Source: Melocanna baccifera
Lineage: Eukaryota; Streptophyta; Magnoliopsida; Poales; Poaceae
Assembly: GCA_036346265.1 (NCBI GenBank)
Contig: CM070700.1
Span: 24,787,862-24,851,861 of the forward strand
Direction of reading: 5' to 3'
Length of the DNA stretch: 64,000 bases
This document shows positions 10,691-23,600 of the stretch, one piece after another (the first letter of the stretch is position 1; each line of letters opens with the position of its first letter). The notes under the pieces are model-generated. The model did no database searches and was not told the origin of the DNA. It saw only the letters and a program-made list of their open reading frames with translations. A program made the translations under genes and the position numbers.

Positions 10691-12131
10691 TGATCTTAAA
10701 ATTTTTTCTCTAAATTTAAAAAATTATACGTAAAATCGATATTAAAACGCAAATAATATCTAAACAATTCCAAGCTGATCAGTCAAAGATCTACCATCTC
10801 GTATCCTACGAACTAAATCATTGTAAATCTACTCTCCAGCGTCGAGCTTGTCCTAAGATGCATCATGCATGTATATCAATTCAAGGACGGATTCAATGTA
10901 TCCCACCGACCACCTATTTCCGGCGGGGACCCGCCTGTCACCGACCGAGCGCGACAGGACCACGCACGTTGCATTCAATGTCATCCGTTTAACTAGCGTA
11001 ATTAATTAGTGATAATCACATTTAATTAGTACAATAATATTTATATTAGTACCAATGGTATTTAATCAGTGCTAATTATATTATTTATTGGCTGCCGTGG
11101 CCTGGGGCTACTCGGCAGCTTTTGCTACCCGGAGCTCGGCACCGCGGCAGAAGAGAGGTAGATTTGCAAAGAAGAAGTTGGTTATCAAAATTTAATGCGG
11201 TGGTATTTGTATGAGGTTGGGGATGGAGACCGGTACCGATGGCCACGTGGTGGGGGGGGCGATGTCGTGGTCTCCGCGCGCGGGGCCCCTGTCGGCAAGT
11301 GGGAACGGAGGGAGAGGGCCGGGGGAGCACCTGGTGGGTCCCCGTGTTGCCCGCTCGTTTCTGGCCGGCGCAGTGGGCGGCGTCAGTGTCACTCACCCGC
11401 TGCTCGTTCGCCGTTACTTCCACCGTGCCATGATTGATCGTCCCATCCGCCGATGGTGCCCGTCGTTGTTGCGTTTCCGCTGTAGCTAGTCGGTGCTGCT
11501 GGCGTCGCGGGGCTAGCTCCTACGTAGGGGCGAGTCCGCGTCGGACGGGACGGCCGGTCGACCACCGCCCAACCGCGCCGCGTGCGGGCACGTCGCGCGC
11601 AGCCGTTGCCGGGGCGCGTACGTGTGCGGATTGGCCCCACCCCACGGCGCCCGCCCGGGCGCGCCGCACGTCTTGCACCGCGCGCACGGCATGCGGTAGC
11701 TACGTACGAGAGCGAGCCGGAGGAACAACGACCAGTTGTTTGGAGGCGCGTTTTTCACGTGTCCGTCTCCGCTTGGACGGCGGGCCGGCGACGCGGATCC
11801 ATCGCCTTCTTTCTGTGTCAGCACTGCGCGGCAGGCAGGATAACGTGAGTGGGACTGCAACTTTGCGAGGCGGGCATGATGCGGTGGTTTTAGTGGTTTA
11901 TGCTATGCAGCAACGCACCGGAACCTGGAGATGGAATAGATGGAACAAGCTTAAACAATGCAGCTCTACTATAGTATGAGACATTTTTTAAGAGCCTAGT
12001 CCAGTAGCAAGCTGACATTTGCTCGCAACAATTTTCTCCACTGATCAACAAAAGGGTGCATGCGTCAGCTTGCTATTAGATGGTCGCATTATAGTGCACC
12101 ATTCAATCAGCCAACCCGTGTCACTTGTGTA
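10691..12131. other. Intergenic with a GC-rich block (about 11100-11880)
   Basis: The block at 11100-11880 is strongly GC-rich with overlapping open frames on both strands. None of the six translations shows a recognisable domain, and no splice-consistent gene could be built. It could be an unidentified 5' exon/CpG-rich promoter or the cargo of a transposon. The flanks (10700-11090, 11900-12130) are ordinary AT-rich sequence. Confidence 0.35.
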
Positions 12132-12139
12132 AGCAGAAT

Positions 12140-12589
12140 TAGGCGTGCAAACGGAACGGTTAACTTCCGTCCGACCAGCTGAAAGTTTGCAGAGCGAATA
12201 CAAAAAGATATATAGGTATTTAACATTATTTGTATCTGACTACGACTCTCACAAAAAAATATAGAATAGGATATGAGATAAGTGATATTTATCCGTATAT
12301 ATCCGTATGTCAAGTGATATAAAAATCTGCTGCAAATACTGAATGTTCCTTCTTCAACTTCTTAGCAATTAGTCTCTCTATGTTCATTTTGATTGCACCC
12401 TACTATCTAATGTTTTATGTAAAGGTAGAAAAAAGGGGATAATTTTTGTTCAACCGACCATTCAAAAGCTTATAGAATAAATACGGAAGAGAGAAATAGG
12501 TATATGATATTACCTATGTCCGACTAAAAAAACAAAATAAAATATAGAATAAACAATTTCTATTTATTTTAACTCCAATTGCACCCCTA
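12140..12589. mobile_element. hAT-family non-autonomous element, copy B
   Basis: The element begins TAGGCGTGCAAACGG and ends CCAATTGCACCCCTA, imperfect terminal inverted repeats of TAGGGGTGCAA type. It is flanked by a perfect 8-bp target duplication AGCAGAAT (12132-12139 and 12590-12597). It is 450 bp long, with no coding capacity, and is the same family as copies A and C. The perfect duplication makes this copy the best for defining the family ends. Confidence 0.88.
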
Positions 12590-12597
12590 AGCAGAAT

Positions 12598-14662
12598 CAG
12601 CAAGCACGGTGAACGGGTGCGTTGAGGCAGGACGGGATCATCTGCTAGAGCCCATGCGTGAAGCAACCACAAAGGCTTCCTTTTCAAGACCAACTGATTT
12701 AGCTCTAAGTCAACTGATTAGAACTAACGTATGCTTAATTGAGCTTAATAAATCACACAATATGACTTATTTTTATTATAACTAATGATAATTTATTTGG
12801 TATAATTAAATTTAAAAATAAAAATAAAAAACAGATTAGCTCATCACGTATAATGCAAATAAATATGAAAAAAAGAACTGACAAAGAAGCTAAAAAACAA
12901 AAAAAACTAGAAAATGATGAAATTTAGGAATAGTGTGTGCTCTAGAACAAAAGCTAAAAGCTCAAGCTAAAATGAGCGGACTCTAGTGCGTGCGGGAGAC
13001 ACGAGAATTTCATTTCCCGCAAGAACTGCTTATTTAGGGTGTAAAACCACGGTAGCATGGTCCGGATGCGTTGCAGGTTGCCATAACCTGTAACTCTAAC
13101 CAGTACACACCTGCAGGCTGTTCTGACGGACCATGGTTTACTGTTGAAGTATAAGTGGCATGCAACTCAATATTTACGACATTGCAGGAAATGCCATTGA
13201 ACTATCGAGGTGTGATGCGTCCCCGCACTGTTGGGTTGCGGGGAACAAAGCGAATGTCCATAGGCTCACCGGTTGGCAAGTTGTTATCCGGCCTCCATCC
13301 TGTAACATCTCGTATCCAATATGAAATAGCGATCAATCGACTTCAAGAAACAGTAGCACGCAAGAGTGCAAGACAGACCTAGAACCAATTGACGCTAGTC
13401 CCCAGAACAAGTATTTTTGCCGTCCAAGCATGTCTCGGAAAGTTGGCAAGAACCCAACCTTCTTTTCCATATTCAAACATCACACCAATGATGGAATCTG
13501 GTAGATGCTCATACCATCCAACCAATAAGGCGAGTAGCACTTGGGCTCCTTAGTGTCCATTCCCAGAATAAACTTGATTATCCTTTAAAAGTTTCCTCTA
13601 GCTTATACCTAAGCCGCTAAGCGAGCAAGTGTCGTTTTCTGTACTGATTCGCCTGTACAGTAGGGTAGGCATTAGGAACTGTAAATTTACTTGATGAATC
13701 CATCACTTGCGTTCATTGAAGCACCCATACTTCTCCAAATCCTGTAGGTATCTGCGGATTTTATTCGTCTGGACCATTAGAGAGAGAGAGAGAGCATATG
13801 CATAGTCCACTAGTGATGAATTTGACAAACCCATATTTGTTTCCGCGTTAATCTGATTCCGGTCGTCCAAGCGTAGAATCAACTGCTCAGATCGAAACAG
13901 AGACACTGAGCACTCTATCTACCCCATGGATAACTTCTCTTTGACCTCTTGTCATTCCAGCTTTTCGTAATAGTTTCTGCAGCAATCTTCAAATTATTGG
14001 CACCTACTGATTGAACCATGTGGGAATAAATAAACTTGAATAAGATGCACATCGTTATTGAAACACTATGTACAGGTGATATTGACGGGAAACAGAAAAA
14101 AAGGGAAGGGGCCGCTGTGGCCCACTTCTGTGGAAACTCATGTATTCAATTGGAAATGTGGAGACAGGGCCATGAGAGCTTGTTCATCCATGTACAGAGC
14201 CTAACTAGACTACTAGAGAAAAAAATATCTAGCGGCTATCAAAAATTAATCAAACGTACTTCTTGTTTGGTGCAGTTGTGCTTGTGATGCTGTTCCCTAC
14301 TTTGGACATCAGCAGTATGAAGAAAGCCTTCTCTCATACTTCTAGGGGTATATCCAGCAATCAATACAGCGCACAGCTTCAAAAAATTAAGCACAAACAC
14401 TTCAACAGTGCTTCCAACATGCACCTATTTATGATTGGGCAAAGACTGAAATAACATTTTGGATATGCACCAGGAGCAACGCTTTTCATAGTTAAGTTAG
14501 AAGAGGCTAAAGTCTATGAATCAATCAATATAGAATCAATTCGGTGTAATGGAAGCTCATACCAGAGTGTCTTGAAGCATTTGCAATTTAGAAACGAAGT
14601 CCTCCAGCTTCTGAGCACCAAGACTACCAACAACGTCCAGAAAAATCAGTTAGATCAGAACC
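12598..14662. other. ARC3 3' flank with MITE-like insertion
   Basis: About 12680-13000 is a copy of the MITE-like family also seen in the PSY3 introns, with AATTAAATTTAAAAATAAAAA interior sequence. From 13000 to 14662 lies the 3' region of ARC3, probably including its 3' UTR. An exon-like frame at 14561-14625 (-) reads KLEDFVSKLQMLQDTL before a possible GTATGA donor, but upstream stops separate it from the ARC3 frame. A short (GA)n tract is at 13780-13795. Confidence 0.4.
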
Positions 14663-17600
14663 CTATTTTTCCAATTTAGTCCGGCTGATAAGTAGACCCT
14701 CATCCCAAACTTCAAGCCACCTGTAGCCACAATCCAATATAAAGTTAACTCCCTTCTTGTTCAAAAGAAAACGCAGATGTACTCTTTTTGGAGCACATTT
14801 AAACAGAAAATAGATTAGAACCACCTTGATTCATTTGCATCTATCAACACACTCTCCCCATGGCGCCATCCATTTTGAAAATGGCCAAAGAAGATACTCC
14901 CATCTTTGGCATAAAATCTTCCCTCGCCATGAGCTTTCCCCTTCCAAAAATTCGCAAACCAACGGTCACCACTGTGAAAATAGTACCAACCCTAAAGAGA
15001 AGGGTAAAAACTCAGAACTTCACAATGAATGTGAAAGAGGGTCGTAATATTCAATCCAACATGCAAAATAAATGTTCAGAATTTAATGTCATACCAGATG
15101 TTACAATTAAATCTTTACCAACTTTAGAGGGGGAAAACACTCAAATTTGCATCTTGGATAGCTGTAATTGGTGCTTTAATATTTTATGGCCAGATATTTT
15201 ACAATCAAGATAAATGGTTTTAACATGAAAAATGCTTAATCAACAAATCCTAAAGGTAATGATTGCTAAGCATATGGCAATGAGCAATGAATAGGCACAT
15301 AAATTAATTATCAACTGTATAACTGACTCTCCTTGTGCTATTTCATATTAATATATTATCATGGTAGTCCAGTCAAACTGTACATTTATTTATGTAGCTG
15401 AAAACAAGAGGAAATTGTTAAGGATATAGAATCCGTATTATGAGATAGAGTCCGTATTCTATTCCATATATGCATTATCTCTATATGTCATATCTTCCTG
15501 TACTCCTCTATATATATGGCCTCTTAGGTCTCATATCAATATACACACAATATTCGTAACATGGTATCAGAGCTCAGGTTCAAACCCTAACATCTAGTTC
15601 CATACATCTTCCGCCGCCACCCCAGGAGGATCAATTTCTACTCCCGGGGGGGCGGCCGCTTCTTCTCGTCAGATCCGCTCAGGGGGGAGCCATCTAGGAG
15701 ATCTCCACCCTCCTCGTAAGATCCGCCCGACCACTTCTTCTCATCAGATCCGCTGAAGGGAGCCGTTGCAGCCACCCATCGCGGCCGTCAATGTCGGCGG
15801 GCCCATCAGATCCGCAGCCGGCTCTTCCTCCCGTCGATCCGCTCTGCCGCCGCCCATCGCAGCTCTCTTCATCCGCCCGTCGCGGCCGTCAACGTCCATC
15901 CGGGCCGTATGCTCTAATCCTGTCGCCAGTCTTTGGCGCCTCGTCAGTGGCCGCCCAGGGTCGCCGTCTCAGATCTGTCCCCGCCACCCAACGAGCCGCC
16001 GCCTTCGAGGCCCCACCCGGCGAGCCGCCGCCTTCGAGGATCTTCTCGGGCCGCATTTGCGCCGTTGCCTTTGGGCCACCTTCGGGGTCGTTTGCCCGCC
16101 ATCTTCTCGGCATCTGCGCCGCGCCATCTTCGAGGTCGCCATTCCGCCGTCGCCTGGGGTTGCTGCCTGCTTGGGGAGCCGATCCGGGCCGCCGTCAACG
16201 AGCAGCGCAGGGAGGAGCCGGACATAGCAACCGCTACCAGGTGTTGAGGCTATGGCAGGCGCGGCTGGTTCCTGTTGGAAATTCCTGGTTCGGTTGTTAA
16301 AGCTCCTAAGAATAACTCTGCAGTTTCAAGTAGTATTTAATCTGCATACATGCAGCAGTTTCTAGTAATTCATGCATCAGTTTCAGAGTAGTAATGCTCA
16401 TCAAGTAGTGTAATGCTCATGCATCAGTTTCAGCTATATGTGTAATGCTCATGCGCGCCAGAGCAAGAATGCTCATATCTCTTAAGGAGTTAGTAGGTGT
16501 GTTATTTTTGCATTATAAAATGGAGAAGAAAACGCTGCTATTGAGCAGTCTTGGGCAGCACCAAAATTCCTGTGCTCTTTGTGTTTGTGTGCGTATTGTG
16601 TGCTTGTCTTCATCATCTCCAGCAAGGGGAAGCTGGAGGTGGAGACCTCAATTGGTATCAGAGCCCGTTACCGCACCTGGACGAGGGATCGCGCGATCGA
16701 GTCGGCACTCATGGATCACCGTCGTCGATCGTCGTCACCGCCACGAAGGGGTCGTGGCCAAACTTCGCCGACAAGAGGCACAAGCCGGGGCAACGGCACT
16801 CCCGCGCACGGCGTGGTCATCCACCGCGTCGTGAAGGAGATGGGTGGCGGTGGCTCGTACTCGACGCTGACCAAGACCAACTACTACAGCTGGGCGGCGC
16901 TCATGCGCGTCATGCTACAGGCACGGGGCCTGTGGGAGGCGGTGAGCGTCGGGACCCAGGACTTCACCGAGGACAGGATGGCATTGGAGGCCATCTCGAA
17001 GGCGGTCCTGGCGGAGATGGTAGGCTCCATAGCAACCAAGGACACGGCCAAGATTGCGTGGGACGCCATCATGACAATGCACGTCGGCGATCGAGCGCGT
17101 GCGCAAGGCGAAAGCCAACACCCTCCGTCAAGAGTTCGACTCCCTCAAATTTCGGGACGGCGAGACGGTGGATGAGTTCGGCATACGTCTCAACGGGATT
17201 GCACATCAACTCGCGATGCTCGGCGACGGCTACACCGAGGAGGAACTCGTCGTAAGTTCTTGCAGGTCGTTCCACAAAGGTACTCGCAAATTGTCATGTC
17301 GATCGAGACTCTTCTCGACTTGAGTGAGGTCTCGGTCAAGGAGCTGATCGGGCGGCTCAAGGCGGCGGAGGAGCGTCATGATCTCGGCGGTGGAGCAGGC
17401 GGCTCCATCGCCAAGCTGAACTTGATGGAGGACGAGCTGATCGCGCGCGTGGCGTCACGGCTGCGGCTCTCCGGCGAGGGCTCATCGGACCATGGCAAGG
17501 GGCCGTCGTCGTCGAGCCAAAGAAGGGGCGGTCGAGACACGGCGAGGACGGTGAAGCCGTGGAGGTTCCAGCCTCCAAGGCTGCCTGGAACGGCGGCAAT

Positions 17601-20600
17601 GGCAGGAGCACCATCGCCGGCGATCAATGCCGGTATTGTGGCAAGACGGGCCATTGGGCCCGTGAATGCCGCAAGAAGAAGCGGGACGAGCATGCCCATG
17701 CAGCCCAAGTGGAGGAGGAAGCCGAACCCACATTATTGGTGGCCACGACGTCGGTCAACGCAGCGGTGGTGGAGAAACGCGGGTTGAGGCCATGCAGCAG
17801 ATTGAGAACGAGTTGTGTGTCGTTGACGGGGTGGCCGATGTCACGTAGCTCGTCGGCGAGAACCTTCATCTGCTGGCTGTAGTCGGCAATGGACAGATCG
17901 CCTTGAACAAGCGAGTGAAACAGGTTGTTGAGGAAGATCGCGCGGGACTCGTTGTTGTCGCGGAACAGCGCCTCGATCGCGACCCAAAGATCTCGTACGG
18001 TCTCTTGATCCGTCATCGCTGAGTCGAGGATGTCGTCGGATACGGAGCCATACAACCAGCTGAGGACGGCGAAGTCGGCGAGGACCCAATTAGTCTCGTC
18101 GCGATGCGCCGTGTCGGTGCCGTCGATGTGGGAGAGGAGGCCGAACTTTGCGCACATGGTCCGAAAGAATTTGGACCATTGAGAGTAGTTTGGCGTCTTC
18201 AGGTCGAGGGTGGTCGGCACATGGGACTTGACGACAACCGTATGCTAGGGGTTGAGGATGATTGGAGGAGCGACAGGTGCGATCACGCCGGTGGGGCGCG
18301 GCAGCAGCTGGATCTGTGGGAGGGGCTGCCATGGTCGGAGATCTTTCTGTCTCTCTGTTTTTTTTACCTTATAAAAGGTATGAACTCAGATCTAGATCCA
18401 GATCTGAACACTTGCGTGAGGAGCCGCACGAGTGGCGCACGCGGGTGACCGGTGGTCAACGGCGGGTGGTCGGCGGCAGGCGGCAAGGCACGGGAGCCGG
18501 TGGGCTGGAGGAAGCGGCGTCCGGCCTGGGAAGCGGCCGACGGGCCCAGAGGGAGGCGACGCAGGGCCGGGTAGGGGCGACAGGCGGCCAGCGGTAGGCA
18601 CGGGAGCCGTCGGACTGGAGGTAGCGGCGTACGGCCTGGGAAGCGACCGGCGAACCCGGAGGGAGGCGGCGCAAGGCCGGGTAGGGGTGGCGGTCGATCC
18701 GGGTGGGATGGCGGCGGCCGAGCCAGGGTGGTCGCCTGAGGGGAGAGGCGGCGACCTGGACGACGCGTCGGGGGAGGAGGCAATCGACGGAGACGGCGGC
18801 CGAGCCGGGGTGGTCGCCTGAGGAAGAGGCAGCGACCTGACGACGCGTCGGGGTGGTGTCTGTGGGGAGAAGGGCTTGGGAGGCAGCGGAAGGACTCAGG
18901 AGGATTGCTCTGATACCATATAGAATAGTAGAGGATTGGAGCAGACACCACACAGCTAAAGGGCTGGGGTGGCTTGTATATATATTAGCTTGATGTAGGC
19001 ATACAAAGAAAGCATATACATGGAAGGCACAAATAAGGTAAGATATCTAATCATTTTAATAGGCAGACGCATACATAGAAAGTGTATACAAGGTAAGCAT
19101 ATACATAGAAAGTATATACAAGGAAGGTACATACATAGAAATCGTAAATAAGGAAGGTTATTTATCTAATAATTCTAATACAAAGTATGCTGATGGACTC
19201 TTACGATCTGAAGAACATATTTATCATAAAATAATAATGAGAACAATCAAATAAGAGATTGAATAAAAAGCACCATAACCTAACAAAAAGGGTGCTTGCT
19301 TAATCCTGTTTCAGAGTAAGACATGGAGGTCATTTCAAATGTGACTAGTTTCATAATTACCATGTACAATATATAGTGTGCCATACCTTTCCATGAATAA
19401 GGTCGTCCCTCCATGTCCCATGGAATACATCACCATTGCTGTAATAAAGCGTTCCCAAACCGGATCTCTTGCCATACCTCCAGAATCCATCATAAAAGCT
19501 CCCATCACTGTTGGTTAAACGTCCCTGTAATGATTAATAAAACAAGATTGTTGAAAACATTATACTTCCTGACAAGCCAACTGGAAGACCAAGTACTTTA
19601 AAGGGTTTCACCTTTCCTTCAGGGACACCTTCTTGGCATTTCCCTCTGTAAGTTCCAACTCCAAACTGCATTTCAACTATGGGGCTCCATGTCTTTTCTG
19701 GCTCTCTTTCGGCATCCTTCAAAGAATATAATAGATCACAGTTGTTATACAGAAACACAAGCATGTTGATGAATTTAGAATGGGAAATCACAGTCTATAG
19801 ATTTTTTTAATGGAACAGTAAGGGAGGACCCTACTAAAATATATATTATATAAATAAAATATAAAGAGTATTTTACAAGAAAGGTACAAAGGATCTGCAA
19901 AACCTCTACCACACCTAGCTTCAAATAAAATTACAACAACTGGACTGAACAGGATTGGAGCAAATTAATTTCCACCCAACCACTTATCCAATGAGGCCAC
20001 CATCTCAGCAGAGCTTCTAACTTTAAGCATTTCCAAATCCAAAAAGAGCATTCTCTTCCACCTATGTTTATTCGGTGGAATTTTTTCAAAGATACATTTA
20101 TTTCTTTGTAAACATAAGTTCCAACTCCCCAAAGTAATTAGTGTTATGGATAGCGCTTGTATTCATAATAAGGCCAATAGGCCAATATATATATATGAAC
20201 TGATATGACATATATACAGAAAACCCCTCATACAACAGAGTAAATACACAACTATATAATACATATCTAACACCCTCTCAAACTTATAGTGGATCAACAA
20301 TATAAAGTTTGGAGAGGTAGAAACTATGCTGGGCTCTGGTCTATGCCTATATGAAGAAATCTGACAACTGAAACTCCGAAGGCATATACTGAAAAGCAAC
20401 AACCTGAACCTACACCTGTGTCGGCATGTAGGACGCATCAACTTCAATATACTTTGTAAACTCATACTTCACTAGATCTTTAGTAATGCTAATAGCACCT
20501 ATAATGTTAGACAAGAGAAATCGGTGTAGAAACAGAAACAAAATTCCTTAAGTAACCACCGTAGCCAAGTAACCTCCGCAGTCAACAAGGCCATAGCTCG

Positions 20601-23600
20601 CAACTCAGCCTCAGCACTCGAACAGAAACTGCTATTTGCTTCTTAGTCTTCCAAGCAATGAGAGAACCACCAAGAAAAACATAATAAGCAAAAAAAAACA
20701 TCAGAGGAATCACTAGTCCAGGTGGCATCAAGTACATGCCCTTCACGAAGCACTTACCGGCATGGTCCTTAGAGAATTTTTCCGAACAACTAAAACACAA
20801 CCCCTTCATTCTTCGTTCTATATCGATTCAGCACTTACTCACTTCTTGCGTGTTCACAAGAAGTGTTTGGTTCTCAGTGCTTACTCTGGTGGGATTACAG
20901 CGATTAACTCCAGGGTCAGATGATTTAGTCTTTACCTCGTGGTGGCATCAAGCTTTGCACCAAATCCCTAAGTAGCAACGCAAGGGTTTTAATTCTTTGG
21001 TAGTGTTGGTGGTTTGGCAGGTTTGGAAGCACAGAAATGGTTGCATTTTTGACGTCTCACCCAATGTTGACCTTGTTTTGTAAGTCATTGGAGAGGAGGC
21101 CAAATTGTGGTGTTTGGTGGGGCCAAAGGCCTTTGTACCATTTGGCCATAGGGGTGTCGGGGGGTTGGGTCGATGGACGTCGGTGTAGTGTTGTCCTCGA
21201 CCCTGTGTTTTTAGTCTCGCCTATTTGGTGAGGATTGTACGAGTCTTCTTAGACTCATCTATTCTTCTTAATATAATGATGCGCAGTTCTCCTGCGCGTT
21301 CGAGAAAAATCTTCGTTCTACCATCTCTTCCCCAGTCAAGAGAAGAAACCGTGAAGTTGGCGTCTTAGTGCTGGAGTCAGTTGCTGATATTGTCGTTGGC
21401 TTGGGCAATGGTGCTAACATGCTTCCTTGAACACCCTTGGTCATCATAACGGTGCTAGCTGTTGGGCCACAGCTGATGATGGCCGACTTGCTTGGCGCCA
21501 CCGGTCTAGCAAACGGCTTGCCCTCATTGTTGTCATTGATGTCCAATCTCCTCAAGAGTAGAAGGATTTTCAAGCTCTACATCAGTTCGCAGCGGATTAC
21601 GAAGACCCCAAGTGAAAATTTTCACCTGCTGTGTTTCAGTCATCTCGTCGCATCAGCATAAATGAGACAAAAACCGCTCCTAGTATTCTTCACTGTTCCC
21701 GTGCGCCAAAGCCAGATGAGCTCACCCAGTGGGCTGCCCGAATGGGAGGCCCATATCAAAGATTGACATGTTCGATGAAGCAAGGCCAGGTTGGAATGCC
21801 ATGGCTGCGTTCTAGGCGATAATACCACTGCTGGGCAATCCCCACCATATGGTATGATGCCAACTAGACTTTTTCTTCTTCCATGGTTCGTTGTCCTGAA
21901 AGAACTGCTCACAGCGATTCAACCACGAAAGAAGATCGTCTTTGCCATCAAAAATTGGGAAAGCCAGTTTATGGAATCGCGGAACACCACGACTGGCGAT
22001 TGATTCCTCACCGTCATGTTTCGGTGGATTGGAGTAGCTTTTGCCCTTGATGTCGCTAGGTTCCTCATAGTTGAGCTTCAACTTGTCAACAATCTGCTCC
22101 AATCTATCCACCCTCTCGATCGTCATTGTCATCTTCTCCATCATTTGAAAGATCTTGCTCAGCATCTCCTTGTCGGCAGTGTCCATGGAGGTGGCCGGGG
22201 GGAATGGCTCTGATACCAAGATAATATAGCTGGTGGTGGGAAGATAGGTTTGGCTATGATCACCCTTTGTCCTTGGACATAGGCTCTAATCCAGCTGATT
22301 TCTAGGAACCAAATTAATCTCTCTTTTTTTCCTTCTCAAAAGTATTCGGCAGCCTTTATATAACCAGGCACCTGCCTAACAATCCTTCCTATATATACGA
22401 CATTTCCTAATCAAACTTATCTCTTAATAGTAACTACCTATCATGACTCTTATTTATCTATCGCCAGCCAGAGACAACCTCTGTAGCTGGTAAGATTCTA
22501 TTGCCGTTATTGATAAGGACTCCCGGGTAAGTTTTGCCCACAAATGCATCCACAACATTGTGAACCAAATAAAATAACCAAGTGGTAGCAGTAGCACAAA
22601 TCCCTTGCCTGTCTAGCTCCACAGTGCACAAATGACTAAATGGAAAGCCCATTTTAGTACCGCAAGAAAAAAAATAATGAGCCAGCACCCCACAGGAACA
22701 ACGCCAAAAATTGCAAGGGTAAGGCTGCAACACATGATGAGAGAGAGAGAGAGACTAACAAGCATCAATGCGGCCCGACTGGCAATGGAGCCACGTTTTC
22801 GAGATTTATCCATTCTACCCTTTAGAAATGCTGCTGCAGAACTACATATCTCCATCACTTTTTCCAAACCAACATCAGAAAGTGATACTCCAAAGGCAGC
22901 ATGTCCAGTAGCTAGAGATGTGCTACAGGTAGCATTAGGAGTTTCAGGCTGTGCATTTGAAGAATGGTCATACTGAACTTCAGGAGATTTTACACCCACA
23001 GGTAGTGTGATAATATCGAGCTCATTGTTTTGACTGCTTCCATCTGCTGTTGTACGCTCTTTAGCCCACAACTGGGCAATGCCAAAACCAGGGGCGTTCC
23101 TCCAGAAATTATGCTCCTGCTGTGAACTTAAATCCTCTGCCAATGAAGTATGAAGTTAGAATACTCTACCAAAAAAAGAGAGAAGATAGTGTAAGCAATT
23201 TTACCTTTGCCATCATCTATGCTAATTTCTCCATCAGATTCAAAATTAGCTTCTTGAAACTCTGGCTTTATTCTCCCGTTCCCGTAATTAGATTCTCTAA
23301 AACAGAATTGCAATGGACATTGTTTGGTTCATAATAATTGAAAGTTAATTAAAAGAGAATATTTTCTGGGAAAAAGAAGACAAGTATGCACATTACCTCT
23401 CAGGTTTCATATTTTTTATTTCTTCAGAAAATAAGTTAGTAGCAGCAGCATCAGTAAAAGCATTGGAAAGTTGTGACAGTCCTTGTTCCGCCAAACTCAA
23501 TCCATTGTCAGGCAGTTGAGTAAATGAATGCTTCGACCAAGCTTGTTTAAGCTCTGGAATATCTCCTCCCATAAGAGAGGATATAAAAGGAAAATGCAAA

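Noticed and set aside
11434..11979. 181-residue plus-strand frame in the GC-rich block
   Set aside because: Equally long frames exist in other phases and on the other strand. The composition is that of GC-rich chance translation and no domain is recognisable.
15766..16300. Several 100-170 residue Pro/Arg-rich frames
   Set aside because: They lie in the GC-rich leader after a Copia primer-binding site, where gag has not yet begun, and no gag motif is present.
18262..18953. Long Pro/Arg-rich frames on both strands near 18.5 kb
   Set aside because: Same situation: the leader of the minus-strand Copia fragment with 60-bp-scale internal repetition, not a gene.
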